From positions 1 to 14,830 of the forward strand of contig CACXAK010000011.1 in NCBI GenBank assembly GCA_902765655.1: a stretch of DNA of 14,830 nucleotides, given 5' to 3'. Numbering within the stretch: position 1 is the first letter of the stretch; each line of letters starts with the position of its first letter. Both the position numbers and the translations under genes were made by a program. The DNA is from an uncultured bacterium (lineage in GTDB: Bacteria; Cyanobacteriota; Vampirovibrionia; Gastranaerophilales; Gastranaerophilaceae). Shown piece after piece: positions 5,804 through 13,477 of the stretch. The notes under the pieces were generated by a model. That model saw only the letters and a program-made list of their open reading frames with translations, searched no databases and was not told where the DNA came from.

Positions 5804-7258
5804 TTAATATTGATTTACTCCTGAAGGGAATTTGAATTTTATGCCGTAATTATTCGGAGATCCCATAATAGTGTATAGAGCTTTAAAACCGTTGAAATCT
5901 CCACCCTGAGAATTTTTTGTATATTGGAATCTGTACGGGAATGTCCCGCTGACAAATTCTTCACTTGCAGTACAGCTGTTTGATCCGGCATTAACAATAC
6001 AAGACATACCCTGACCATATGTACCGCAACCGACGCCGCTTGAAGGACAATTTCTTATGAATTTTAATTCTAAATTGACCGGTAAAGTTTTATCCAATGT
6101 TGATTGTGCCGTAATTTTAGTTTTGCCCCAGTTCCCGCTGTCTTTAGGTTTTTCAGCATTTACATAGAATTTTGTTGTGACTGTAACGACTTCATTATTG
6201 CATATCGGAACCTGAGCGCGAACTTCTGCATGGTCACAGCATTTATCTCCATGTTGTATGGAATTTAATTTGGTAAGACAACATTCTTTAGAATATGGTT
6301 GAGCACAAACATTACAAATAGCTGTCCCATGCCATTTATGACCTTCCTGACAACACGCGTCTGCTGCACTTTCAGGTTTTGTGTAAGTGCATGGATCGCA
6401 TGCTTCAGTTCCGACCCAGCCTGATCCTGATTCTTCACTGCAGCAATAGTCATCTGCGCTTGTTGGTGTCGATGTGCAGGAATTACAAATATTTGAACTT
6501 TTCCATTTTGAGTCGTTGCAGCAAAAATCATCAGGACTTGTTGGCGGTTGTGTGCATTCAGCGTTTTTTGTTCCTGTATCTTGAGTATCACAGACTGCTT
6601 CTTCTTTCCCGACAAGTTTTTTATCTGTTCTTACCGCTAATGTTGCCCAGCAGTCGAGAATTTGAATTCTGCCTCTTGCAAATATTCTCATAGTATATTT
6701 ATCAAATCCGTGTTTGCGGTTTTTATCCGTGCAATTACCTGATACATTCGATTGTCCGCAATTAGGATCTTTATCTCCGTTCACGTCAACAGTCAACAAA
6801 ACATATGAATCCGGATCATTATTGGCAAAGCTGAAATTTGAAAATTTCCACACAATTCCGTCTTTTGTTTTAAAGGTTTTATTGTTAAAATCAACATCTC
6901 CTTTAATATCAAGTTTATCCGTAAAGAGTGTAATTAATTTTTTTTCTGAATTTTCATTTGTTTGTGAACTCTGATTTTCTTCTCCTCCCCATTTTTTACA
7001 CCTGGCATATCCGTATCCGTCATCAAGTCCTACGCGAGAATTTAATTTGGGATAACAATAACTGTCATTCATCAAATCGCTTATAACCATTTCAGTTGCG
7101 TAAAATGCTCTTTTTGCCATTAATACATTCTGGTCAGGCATCAAATTAAAAATGATAGGCATTACTATTGCTGTTAAAACCCCGATTACGCCAAGCGCAA
7201 TTAACAATTCAGACAGAGTAAATGCTTTTCTTTTTATATCTTTCATAAATCCTGACAT
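5804..7258 (-). CDS. Type IV prepilin-like protein with Cys-rich repeat domain
   Basis: The N terminus is a class III signal: basic leader KDIKRKA, then FTLSELLIALGVIGVLTAIVMP at 13-34 with Glu at position +5 of the mature protein. It should be cut by prepilin peptidase after Ala12 (Ala instead of the usual Gly) and assembled into a pilus or pseudopilus. The protein is long for a pilin, at 484 residues. About 50-215 form the globular head. Residues 235-353 hold an imperfect repeat of about 26-29 residues built as C-x10-11-CC, a Trp, then Cys a dozen residues on: C235/CC246/C258, C261/CC272/C287, C290/CC302/C315, and a degenerate fourth with CC326, CC340 and C353. Residues 356-484 are a further domain with NCPSSGVGCGTYGQGMSC. 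Met1 has GGGG upstream. Met5 (7246) has AGGA and gives a more typical 7-residue leader. Minor or tip pilin, adhesin or secretion pseudopilin are all possible. Confidence 0.75.
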   Translation of the reverse strand: MSGFMKDIKRKAFTLSELLIALGVIGVLTAIVMPIIFNLMPDQNVLMAKRAFYATEMVISDLMNDSYCYPKLNSRVGLDDGYGYARCKKWGGEENQSSQTNENSEKKLITLFTDKLDIKGDVDFNNKTFKTKDGIVWKFSNFSFANNDPDSYVLLTVDVNGDKDPNCGQSNVSGNCTDKNRKHGFDKYTMRIFARGRIQILDCWATLAVRTDKKLVGKEEAVCDTQDTGTKNAECTQPPTSPDDFCCNDSKWKSSNICNSCTSTPTSADDYCCSEESGSGWVGTEACDPCTYTKPESAADACCQEGHKWHGTAICNVCAQPYSKECCLTKLNSIQHGDKCCDHAEVRAQVPICNNEVVTVTTKFYVNAEKPKDSGNWGKTKITAQSTLDKTLPVNLELKFIRNCPSSGVGCGTYGQGMSCIVNAGSNSCTASEEFVSGTFPYRFQYTKNSQGGDFNGFKALYTIMGSPNNYGIKFKFPSGVNQY

Positions 7259-7284
7259 AATAACCCCATGTATTTATATATATA

Positions 7285-7313
7285 ATTTTACATTATTTTA
7301 TTTCCAAGTGCAA
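7285..7313 (-). promoter_or_regulatory. Predicted prepilin gene promoter
   Basis: On the minus strand, TTGCAC (7313-7308), a 17-bp spacer and TAAAAT (7290-7285). The predicted start is near 7278, about 20 nt before the first ATG. Confidence 0.55.
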
Positions 7314-7326
7314 TATAGGGATAATA

Positions 7327-7355
7327 AAAAAGACCATAAAATATGTGGTCTTTTT
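7327..7355 (-). terminator. Terminator of the small TPTFGA gene
   Basis: AAAAAGACCA and TGGTCTTTTT form a perfect 10-bp stem around a 9-nt loop. It lies just past the stop of the 7387-7788 gene on the minus strand. Stem bases AAAAAGACC/GGTCTTTTT recur in the terminator at 13478. Confidence 0.8.
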
Positions 7356-7386
7356 ATGTGATTTATAAGATTTTCGTATATGTATT

Positions 7387-7788
7387 TTATTTGTTGCTGT
7401 TCTTTTGGAGTTCATCAAGTTCTTTGTTTAATTTGCTTAAATCTTCTGCTTTATCAACGGCTTTTGCAAGAAAATCAAATGTATATCTATCATCTTGAGA
7501 ATATGTTGTTGTTGCATCATATCCAAAATTCAATTTTCTGTCTTCAACCCTTGCAAATAATTTGGTAGATTCAAGTTTTCCGTCTACTATTACGTGAATA
7601 GGATTTTTTTCTGATTGGGCAATTAATGGTTTTACTTCTTTTACAAATGAATCCACATTATTACCAACACGGTTGATAATTTGTGATTTGAGTACTTGCA
7701 TAGCACTATCGGTAAACCGGATTGCACCGAATGTTGGGGTTTGTCTGTAATTTTGTTCATTTCTGTAACTGACAGAATTAATATTCAT
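7387..7788 (-). CDS. Small lineage-specific protein with N-terminal TPTFGA motif
   Basis: No family is recognised. The start at 7788 is chosen over an upstream in-frame ATG at 7830 because AAGGAG lies 8 nt before it, giving 133 residues. A polar N terminus (MNINSVSYRNEQNYRQ) ends in TPTFGAIRF. A mixed alpha/beta region follows (IHVIVDGKLESTKLFARVEDRKLNFGYD looks like beta strands), and the C terminus is a charged amphipathic helix (LAKAVDKAEDLSKLNKELDELQ). There is no membrane segment, signal peptide or cysteine. The F-G motif at the end of a short polar leader is shared with 11361-11711 and, as F-T-G, with 13717 onward. It lies 100 bp downstream of the histidine kinase gene on the same strand, with a possible TATAAA -10 of its own near 7812-7817. 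The function is unknown. Confidence 0.75.
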   Translation of the reverse strand: MNINSVSYRNEQNYRQTPTFGAIRFTDSAMQVLKSQIINRVGNNVDSFVKEVKPLIAQSEKNPIHVIVDGKLESTKLFARVEDRKLNFGYDATTTYSQDDRYTFDFLAKAVDKAEDLSKLNKELDELQKNSNK

Positions 7789-7888
7789 CAGGGAACTCCT
7801 TTCAATATTGTTTATAACTTTCGCATACATGAAAAAGTGTGAAAATAATAGTTGCTTAATAAGTAAAAAATATTAAGAAAATTTTACA

Positions 7889-9607
7889 TTAAACTATTTC
7901 TTTTTGTACTGTTTTTATTTCGGAATTTTCACTGCAAACAGGGATTGCAAAATAAAAACTTGAGCCGTTGCCTTCTTCACTTTCGCACCAGAGAGCGCCT
8001 TTATGTGCTTTCACCATACCTTTAACAATAGGCAGTCCCAAACCTGTTCCGCCGACCTTTCTGGTCAGGGAATTTTCAATTTGTGAAAACATTTCAAAAG
8101 CTTTCAGAATATTTTCATCCTTCATTCCGATTCCTTCATCTATAACGCTAACCACAATATAATCCCCTTTTAAAGATTTAATTTCGTCTTCAAAATATTT
8201 GCATGGTGTAATTTCTGAGGAATTAAGAAGTTCGGATTTTATTGTAATATGTTTATTTTCCGGTGTAAATTTGATTGCATTTGAAACCAAATTTGTTAAT
8301 ATTTGTTCTAATCTTTGGCTATCGCCATAAATATCCGGAAGATTTTCCTGTTCTTCTGCGTGAAACCCAATGTTATTTTCTTTGGCAACATTGATAAAAT
8401 TACTTTTTACATTTTCAATAATGCTGTGGATATTCATTTTTTTGTATTTAAAAATCATCATTCCCGCTTCGATTTTATTTAAATCGAGAATGTCGTTAAT
8501 TATGTTAATGAGCTGACTTACATTTCTTTTTGCCATGTCAAGAAAATGTATTCCGTCTTTGTTAAATTCGCCGCATCTCCCGCTTGAAAGAATAGATAAA
8601 GCATTCTTCAGCGGTGTAAGCGGAGTCCTTAATTCATGAGATACAATTGAAACGAAATTTGATTTAATTCTTTCTAATTTTTCAAGTTCAATATTTTTTT
8701 CTTTAATTTCTTTATATAAACCTGCACTTTTCAACGGTAAAGAAACCTGTCTGACAATAGTTTGAAAGTATGCTACATCATCAGAGGTGAAAGCTTTATT
8801 TCTGAAAATTTCTATACATCCAAAGAACTGATCACCCAAATCAATAGGTGCAAACATATTGTCATATTGAAATATTGAAAAAGTGAATTTTTCATGAGGG
8901 TTTTTTATATCTTTTACAATTTTTAATTTTGTATCATCTATTTCAAACGGAATTTCTTTATTTTCAAATAACGATTTGTAATTCAAAACGGCTCTGAATT
9001 TTAATGCATTTATCAATTCTTCCGATACATCATATAAAGAGTGAATGATTAAAACCGGTTCATTTTCAAAACCAAAAGAAATTGTGCATGATAAATCAAA
9101 GCTCAGGGATCTTTCCAGACCGTCTGTCATATATGTTAAAAGATTTTTTATATCAAGAGTGCCGGAAAATTGTGAACTCGTATTGTATAAAACATTGAGT
9201 CTGTATAAACTTTCTTTCATATCTGCATTTCGTGTTGTCAGTTTATCAAGTTTTGATTTTGTTTTGATGCAGGTATTAATAATGTTTAAAATCATATTAT
9301 TTGAATAATTATCGCAAATATATCCGTTCACATCAGACAGAATGTCATTATCAATGTTATCCGGAGGAGTGAGCAGTATAATTTGAGCATTTTCATATAC
9401 GTTTTTTACGCCCTGAATAATTTGTTTTAAATTACCTGAACAATTGCGGTTGTCAATTAAATAAATATCATAAGCATTGTCATTTATGCCGGAAAGTAAT
9501 TCATTTTCTGTTGTGCATACTGCAAAATTGAAAAATTTCCCCTCAGATAATTGTGAATATTTTTCTATAACAGAATTATTTTCACTAAAAATTAATACCT
9601 TACTCAT
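7889..9607 (-). CDS. Sensor histidine kinase with N-terminal degenerate receiver and GAF-like domain
   Basis: A 572-residue cytoplasmic kinase with no transmembrane segment. Residues 1-118 resemble a response-regulator receiver: MSKVLIFSEN, the phospho-acceptor-position Asp52 in YDIYLID, and Thr80 in ILLT. The usual acidic pair near residue 9 is incomplete and the conserved Lys near 100 is absent (YICDNYSNN), so it is probably a pseudo-receiver. A short coiled coil (118-140) and a GAF-like sensor (about 140-296) follow. The kinase core has the H-box SHELRTPLTPLKNA with His324, N-box LTNLVSNAIKFTP (437-449), G1 DEGIG (490-494), F-box FEMF and G2 GGTGLGLPIV (519-528). All catalytic motifs are intact. 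No response regulator gene is adjacent, so it is an orphan. The start lacks an SD and a promoter abuts it, implying a leaderless mRNA. The signal sensed is unknown. Confidence 0.93.
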   Translation of the reverse strand: MSKVLIFSENNSVIEKYSQLSEGKFFNFAVCTTENELLSGINDNAYDIYLIDNRNCSGNLKQIIQGVKNVYENAQIILLTPPDNIDNDILSDVNGYICDNYSNNMILNIINTCIKTKSKLDKLTTRNADMKESLYRLNVLYNTSSQFSGTLDIKNLLTYMTDGLERSLSFDLSCTISFGFENEPVLIIHSLYDVSEELINALKFRAVLNYKSLFENKEIPFEIDDTKLKIVKDIKNPHEKFTFSIFQYDNMFAPIDLGDQFFGCIEIFRNKAFTSDDVAYFQTIVRQVSLPLKSAGLYKEIKEKNIELEKLERIKSNFVSIVSHELRTPLTPLKNALSILSSGRCGEFNKDGIHFLDMAKRNVSQLINIINDILDLNKIEAGMMIFKYKKMNIHSIIENVKSNFINVAKENNIGFHAEEQENLPDIYGDSQRLEQILTNLVSNAIKFTPENKHITIKSELLNSSEITPCKYFEDEIKSLKGDYIVVSVIDEGIGMKDENILKAFEMFSQIENSLTRKVGGTGLGLPIVKGMVKAHKGALWCESEEGNGSSFYFAIPVCSENSEIKTVQKEIV

Positions 9608-9613
9608 AATTAT

Positions 9614-9641
9614 ATTTTATAATTTGTATATTTTTTGGCAA
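9614..9641 (-). promoter_or_regulatory. Predicted histidine kinase promoter giving a leaderless mRNA
   Basis: On the minus strand, TTGCCA (9641-9636), a 16-bp spacer and TAAAAT (9619-9614). The start point falls at about 9607-9608, the first base of the ATG. A second TATAAT (9614-9609) nearer the ATG would start inside the gene. Confidence 0.45.
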
Positions 9642-9716
9642 ATTGTAAATATAAAATGATTTTCTTGTTTATGATATGATAATTTTGCTTATAAAAATTG
9701 AAAAGAGGAAATTAAA

Positions 9717-11222
9717 ATGGCAGAAATTCAGGAAATAGCAAAGGAAGCAGGTTCTTCGCAAGACAGAATCCGCCAAATCAGAGTCGAAAAAGCAAATAAT
9801 TTAAGAGAAAGAGGATTAAATCCTTATCCTTATAAATACGAAAAAACAATAATGGCGCAGGAATTGCAGAATAAATATACTGAACTTCCTGTTGGGGAAG
9901 AAACATCTGACAGTTACAAAGTGGCAGGTCGTGTAATGGCTGTTCGTAACAGCGGAATGTTTATTGACCTTGTTGATGCATCAGGCAAAATTCAGGTATT
10001 TTCTCACAAGGAAAATTTGGATGAAGAAAATTTAAAAACGCTAAAAACAGTGGATATAGGTGATATTGTAGGTTTTGAAGGTACAGTTCGCCGAACACCA
10101 AGAGGTGAGCTTACCATCAAGTCAACTTCTTTGGAAATTTTATCTAAATCGCTATTGCCGTTACCTGAAAAATTCCATGGCTTGACTGATGTTGAAACAA
10201 AATATCGTCAAAGATATGTTGATATGATTACAAACGAAGATGTTCGTAAAACTTTCCAAAAAAGAAGTTTAATAATACAAAAAATCAGAGAATTTTTGAT
10301 TTCAAAGGGTTTTATGGAAGTTGAAACTCCAATGCTTCACCCGCAAGCAGGCGGAGCGAATGCAAAACCGTTTATTACTCACCACAATACACTCGATATG
10401 GATATGTATTTGAGAATTGCTCCTGAACTATATCTTAAACGTCTTATGGTTGGCGGTGTGAGTGAAAAAATCTTTGAAATTAATCGTTCATTCAGAAATG
10501 AAGGTATTGATACCCGTCATAATCCTGAATTTACAATGATAGAGCTCTATCAGGCATATGTAGATTATTATGATATGATGGATTTGATTGAAGAACTTGT
10601 TGCTTATGTTGCAAATGAAGTTCTTGGTACAACAAAAATTAAGTATGGCGAAAATGAAATTGATTTAACTCCGCCTTGGGACAGAAAAACCATGCTTGGC
10701 GCAGTTGAAGAAGCAACAGGAATTGATTTTAACAAAATCGAAACTTTTGAAGATGCTGTAAAAACTGCCCAAACACTTCATATTGATACAGAAGAATGTT
10801 CAAATTGGGGTCAGGTTGTTGAAAAAGTATTTGAAGAAAAAGTTGAACCGACACTGATTCAGCCGATTCACATTTATGATTATCCTCGTGATATTTCACC
10901 ATTGGCAAAAGTTCACAGGGATAATCCGCGTTTGACTGAAAGATTTGAAACAAGAATTAATGGCTGGGAAATCGATAATGCGTTCTCGGAATTAACAGAT
11001 CCAATTGACCAAAGAGCAAGATTTGAAGCGCAAATGCAGGCAAAAGCTCAGGGCGATGATGAAGCAATGCCAATTGATGAAGATTATATCTGTGCATTAG
11101 AACATGGTGTTCCTCCGATGGGCGGCTTAGGTATGGGTATTGACAGATTGGTTATGCTTTTAACTGATTCTCCATCAATTCGTGATGTTATTGCATTCCC
11201 GACATTGAAGAAAAAAGACTAA
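9717..11222 (+). CDS. lysS: Lysyl-tRNA synthetase (class II)
   Basis: It charges tRNA-Lys in the cytoplasm. The 501 residues are standard. An N-terminal OB-fold anticodon-binding domain spans about 67-147 (VAGRVMAVRNSGMFIDLVD). The class II catalytic core has motif 1 around GFMEVETPML (198-207), motif 2 at 259-276 (SFRNEGIDTRHNPEFTMIE) and motif 3 at about 469-482 (GGLGMGIDRLVMLL). The lysine pocket segment NAFSELTDP and the YDYPRDISPLAK signature are also present. The start follows AAGAGGAA by 6 nt. It is divergent from the histidine kinase gene with 109 bp between them. A TATGAT at 9675-9680 is the likely -10, but no good -35 is evident. A long-stem terminator ends the transcript, so it is probably monocistronic. 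No anomalies were seen. Confidence 0.98.
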   Translation: MAEIQEIAKEAGSSQDRIRQIRVEKANNLRERGLNPYPYKYEKTIMAQELQNKYTELPVGEETSDSYKVAGRVMAVRNSGMFIDLVDASGKIQVFSHKENLDEENLKTLKTVDIGDIVGFEGTVRRTPRGELTIKSTSLEILSKSLLPLPEKFHGLTDVETKYRQRYVDMITNEDVRKTFQKRSLIIQKIREFLISKGFMEVETPMLHPQAGGANAKPFITHHNTLDMDMYLRIAPELYLKRLMVGGVSEKIFEINRSFRNEGIDTRHNPEFTMIELYQAYVDYYDMMDLIEELVAYVANEVLGTTKIKYGENEIDLTPPWDRKTMLGAVEEATGIDFNKIETFEDAVKTAQTLHIDTEECSNWGQVVEKVFEEKVEPTLIQPIHIYDYPRDISPLAKVHRDNPRLTERFETRINGWEIDNAFSELTDPIDQRARFEAQMQAKAQGDDEAMPIDEDYICALEHGVPPMGGLGMGIDRLVMLLTDSPSIRDVIAFPTLKKKD

Positions 11223-11239
11223 TATTGTAATTTATGTGC

Positions 11240-11292
11240 AAAAACCGATTTTAAAATTTTGAATAATGTTCAGAATATCAAAATCGGTTTTT
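11240..11292 (+). terminator. lysS terminator
   Basis: Perfect 13-bp arms AAAAACCGATTTT (11240-11252) and AAAATCGGTTTTT (11280-11292) enclose a 27-nt loop that contains a small TGAA/TTCA hairpin. The distal arm supplies its own U-tract. Confidence 0.85.
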
Positions 11293-11320
11293 GTTAATTA
11301 ATAGCAAAAAATTTTATTAT
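11291..11320 (+). promoter_or_regulatory. Predicted promoter of the QNFGMA gene
   Basis: TTGTTA (11291-11296), an 18-bp spacer and TATTAT (11315-11320). The -35 begins in the T-run of the preceding terminator. Confidence 0.4.
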
Positions 11321-11360
11321 ATGTTTTAAGGATTTTATTAAAATTAAAGGAGTTTAAACT

Positions 11361-11711
11361 ATGCAGGTTCAGCGTGTAAGTAATCAAAATTTTGGTATGG
11401 CTTTGAAATGTAATCCAAATATGTCACAAATTCAGGTTGGTATCGCATTAAAACATGGTTTCAGAAAAACAATGAAAGCCGATGAAATATTAAAACAACT
11501 TTCTGAAAATAAGGCATTAACAGAATTATCTTTAGTACGCACAGGTAATAAATCTAAATTAAAAGCTGTTGTAGGAGACAAAGTTTTTATAGAAAATTGG
11601 TTTAATAGTCCTTACCGGGTGCTGAAGAAAGCATTAAAGGCGTCAAAAGAACAAAGCAGTATAGAACTTATTGCAAATGTAATAAAAACTCTGTCAAAAG
11701 ATATGGATTAA
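11361..11711 (+). CDS. Small lineage-specific protein with N-terminal QNFGMA motif
   Basis: No family is recognised. The 116-residue soluble protein starts after a strong AAAGGAG site 8 nt upstream. The N terminus MQVQRVSNQNFGMALKCNPN carries the F-G motif seen in 7387-7788. The rest is basic: a helical region at 34-52 (RKTMKADEILKQLSENKAL), a likely beta pair at 54-77 (LTELSLVRTGNKSKLKAVVGDKVFIENW) and a helical C terminus (VLKKALKASKEQSSIELIANVIKTL). It has no signal peptide or membrane segment and a single Cys17. It is transcribed alone, between the lysS terminator and its own. Homologues in related gut bacteria would be expected if the lineage assignment is right. The function is unknown. 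Confidence 0.8.
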   Translation: MQVQRVSNQNFGMALKCNPNMSQIQVGIALKHGFRKTMKADEILKQLSENKALTELSLVRTGNKSKLKAVVGDKVFIENWFNSPYRVLKKALKASKEQSSIELIANVIKTLSKDMD

Positions 11712-11723
11712 AAACACAGAAAT

Positions 11724-11751
11724 GCCGCAATCTTCACGAGTTGCGGCTTTT
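11724..11751 (+). terminator. Terminator of the QNFGMA gene
   Basis: GCCGCAA and TTGCGGC form a 7-bp GC-rich stem around TCTTCACGAG and are followed by TTTT. It may also catch the convergent sigma-factor transcript, though the minus-strand U-tract is poor. Confidence 0.75.
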
Positions 11752-11782
11752 GAAAGGATTACAATAAACACGAGAAATTTTA

Positions 11783-12685
11783 TTAATTAATATAACATTC
11801 AAGTAGTTCACTTCCGGTTGCTTTTAATTTTTTCAGTGCTCTTAATTCTGTCTGGCGAATACATTCTTTTGTTACCCCATAAATATTGCCGATTTCTTCA
11901 AGGGTATATCTTTCACTGTCATCAAGCCCGAAACGCATTCTGACAACATCTCTTTCTCTTTCTTTTAATGTTGAAATGACATTGTTAATATCGTTTTTTA
12001 AAGATTGGTATTCTACATTTTCACTGATTAATGCTTTGTCATCTGCCAATATATCTGCAACATTCAGTTCTTTTCCGTCGTTTTTTTCAATGCCGTTTTC
12101 AATAGAAACAGTTTTTGTGTATGCGGATAAAAACATTTCAATTTTTTCCGGAGCAACTTTCATTTCTTTTGCTACATCTTCAACTTTGACCTGATTATTT
12201 GTTGATTGCTCCATTTGGTATTTTATTTTTGAATATTTAGATAATGTTTCCTGAATATATACAGGAATTTTCATACAGTGTGATTGCTCTGAAATTGCTT
12301 TGAACATTGCCTGTTTAATCCACCATCCTGCATAGGTGGCAAATTTGTAGCCGAGTTTGTAATTGAATTTTTCAGCCGCGACCATAAGCCCCAAATTACC
12401 TTCCTGAATTAAATCTACAAAAGGTAATCCGGACATGTGGATTGTTTTTCTTGCAATTGTTACAACAAGTTTTAAATTCGCTCTGATAAGCTCTTGTTTT
12501 GCGCTGTTATCACCATTTTCTATTCTTTTGCATAATTCTTTTTCTTCTTCTATTGAAAGCTGTGGGTAAGATGAGATTTCTCTGAGGTATGTGTTTAGTT
12601 CATCATTTTCATTTCTTTCTACGCTTCTTCTTTCTACACCTTGATAGCAATTTTTCATGCGAATAACTTTTTCATCATTGCTCAT
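11783..12685 (-). CDS. Sigma-70 family RNA polymerase sigma factor (group 2-like)
   Basis: A 300-residue sigma factor lacking region 1.1. Region 1.2 begins at LNTYLREISSYPQLS (30-44). Region 2 includes RANLKLVVTIAR (68-79), the core-binding DLIQEGNLGLMVAAEKFNYKLGYKFATYAGWWIKQAM (91-127) and the -10-reading helix. Region 3 spans about 134-215. Region 4 ends in the -35-reading helix-turn-helix TLEEIGNIYGVTKECIRQTELRALKKLK (261-288). It is RpoD-like but departs from the housekeeping consensus: GWWIKQAMFKAI where ATWWIRQAI-RAI is usual, and KECIRQTE where RERIRQIE is usual. It is therefore probably an alternative or group 2 sigma with shifted promoter preference, possibly for stress or stationary phase. 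GAGGAG lies 9 nt upstream of the ATG. The predicted promoter leaves an approximately 88-nt leader. It is divergent from the thioredoxin-like gene. No anti-sigma gene is adjacent. Confidence 0.93.
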   Translation of the reverse strand: MSNDEKVIRMKNCYQGVERRSVERNENDELNTYLREISSYPQLSIEEEKELCKRIENGDNSAKQELIRANLKLVVTIARKTIHMSGLPFVDLIQEGNLGLMVAAEKFNYKLGYKFATYAGWWIKQAMFKAISEQSHCMKIPVYIQETLSKYSKIKYQMEQSTNNQVKVEDVAKEMKVAPEKIEMFLSAYTKTVSIENGIEKNDGKELNVADILADDKALISENVEYQSLKNDINNVISTLKERERDVVRMRFGLDDSERYTLEEIGNIYGVTKECIRQTELRALKKLKATGSELLECYIN

Positions 12686-12773
12686 AAAATTAAACTCCTC
12701 TTATTTTTACAACACAAATCCCACGACACTATATGCCGCACATGGGGTAACACGAGATACTTCTTTTGGGTAT
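12686..12773 (-). promoter_or_regulatory. Leader of the sigma-factor mRNA
   Basis: This is about 88 nt, the longest leader of the minus-strand genes here. CCCATG can pair with CGTGGG (6 bp with one G-U) across a 15-nt interval at roughly 12719-12746. No known riboswitch or thermosensor was recognised. Confidence 0.25.
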
Positions 12774-12779
12774 ATATTT

Positions 12780-12808
12780 AGTATATACTATGATATATAT
12801 TTTCTCAA
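12780..12808 (-). promoter_or_regulatory. Predicted sigma-factor promoter with overlapping palindrome
   Basis: On the minus strand, TTGAGA (12808-12803), a 17-bp spacer and TATACT (12785-12780). A perfect 12-bp palindrome TAGTATATACTA (12779-12790) covers the -10 box, a possible operator or a by-product of the AT-rich -10. Confidence 0.6.
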
Positions 12809-12836
12809 GTCATGTATTAAGAATTATTAAAAATAA

Positions 12837-12865
12837 TTTACAAAAGTTTTTGAAATAAATATAAA
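12837..12865 (+). promoter_or_regulatory. Predicted promoter of the thioredoxin-like gene
   Basis: TTTACA (12837-12842), a 17-bp spacer and TATAAA (12860-12865). The predicted start is near 12872, leaving a leader of about 45 nt. Confidence 0.5.
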
Positions 12866-12916
12866 AAATATGTTTGTAATAATATTAAATAGTATTTATT
12901 AAACGGAGGAAAAAAC

Positions 12917-13459
12917 ATGAGTTCAGAGAATTTTGATTGCAAATATGCATTAAAAATAGGTTTGTTAACTTTAGTTGCTGCAGCTACAACATTCAGTGCT
13001 GTAACAAGTTATCAGGTAAAAGGTTTATTATCAAACGGTGCAGCACCTGCCGGTGCTCCTGCTGCAGAAGCTCCTGCTCCTGCTGAAGCCCCTGCTGCTG
13101 ATCAACCAACCAAAAAACCGTCAGATTACCATTTTGGTATTCCTTACGAAAAAGCTGTTAAGGCAAAAAAACCTATGATAGTTTTATTCTATGCTGATTG
13201 GTGCGGTTTCTGTGTAAGATTCATGCCAATTTACGAAGAACTTTATAAAAATCACAAAAATCAGTTTAATTTCGTAAAAGTTAACGTTGAAGACAAAAAA
13301 TATGAAGCTGCTGTTAAAAAATACGAAATTGCTGCATTCCCGACAGTATTCATGGTTAATACAAAAACTGACAAACGTGAACAGTTGAAAAATGAAAACT
13401 TCGGCGATATGAGCAAATTAGATGAGCTTATGAATGATTTTTATAATAAAAATAAATAA
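12917..13459 (+). CDS. Membrane-anchored thioredoxin-like protein
   Basis: A 180-residue redox protein on the outer face of the cytoplasmic membrane. A hydrophobic segment at about 11-30 (ALKIGLLTLVAAATTFSAVT) acts as anchor or uncleaved signal. Residues 41-65 are an Ala/Pro linker made of repeated APA/AEAP units. The thioredoxin fold spans 72-178: VLFYADWCGFC with the redox pair Cys96-Gly-Phe-Cys99, then MPIYEEL, FVKVNVED and the cis-Pro loop AAFPTVFMV with Pro142. The GF dipeptide between the cysteines differs from GPC-type thioredoxins and resembles thiol reductases or disulfide-exchange proteins of the DsbD C-terminal or TlpA kind. GGAGG 7-8 nt upstream fixes the start. The gene has its own promoter and a perfect terminator. 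A membrane electron donor would be needed if it acts as a reductase, and none is encoded here. Confidence 0.9.
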   Translation: MSSENFDCKYALKIGLLTLVAAATTFSAVTSYQVKGLLSNGAAPAGAPAAEAPAPAEAPAADQPTKKPSDYHFGIPYEKAVKAKKPMIVLFYADWCGFCVRFMPIYEELYKNHKNQFNFVKVNVEDKKYEAAVKKYEIAAFPTVFMVNTKTDKREQLKNENFGDMSKLDELMNDFYNKNK

Positions 13460-13477
13460 TTTTTAATGCGTTCGTAT

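Noticed and set aside
6265..6615. 116-residue minus-strand reading frame inside the prepilin gene
   Set aside because: It is an overlapping frame within a well-supported gene. Its composition is unlike its neighbours and it has no SD.
7789..7830. Upstream ATG at 7830 for the TPTFGA protein
   Set aside because: It has no ribosome site, while the ATG at 7788 has AAGGAG 8 nt upstream and fits the short-leader pattern.
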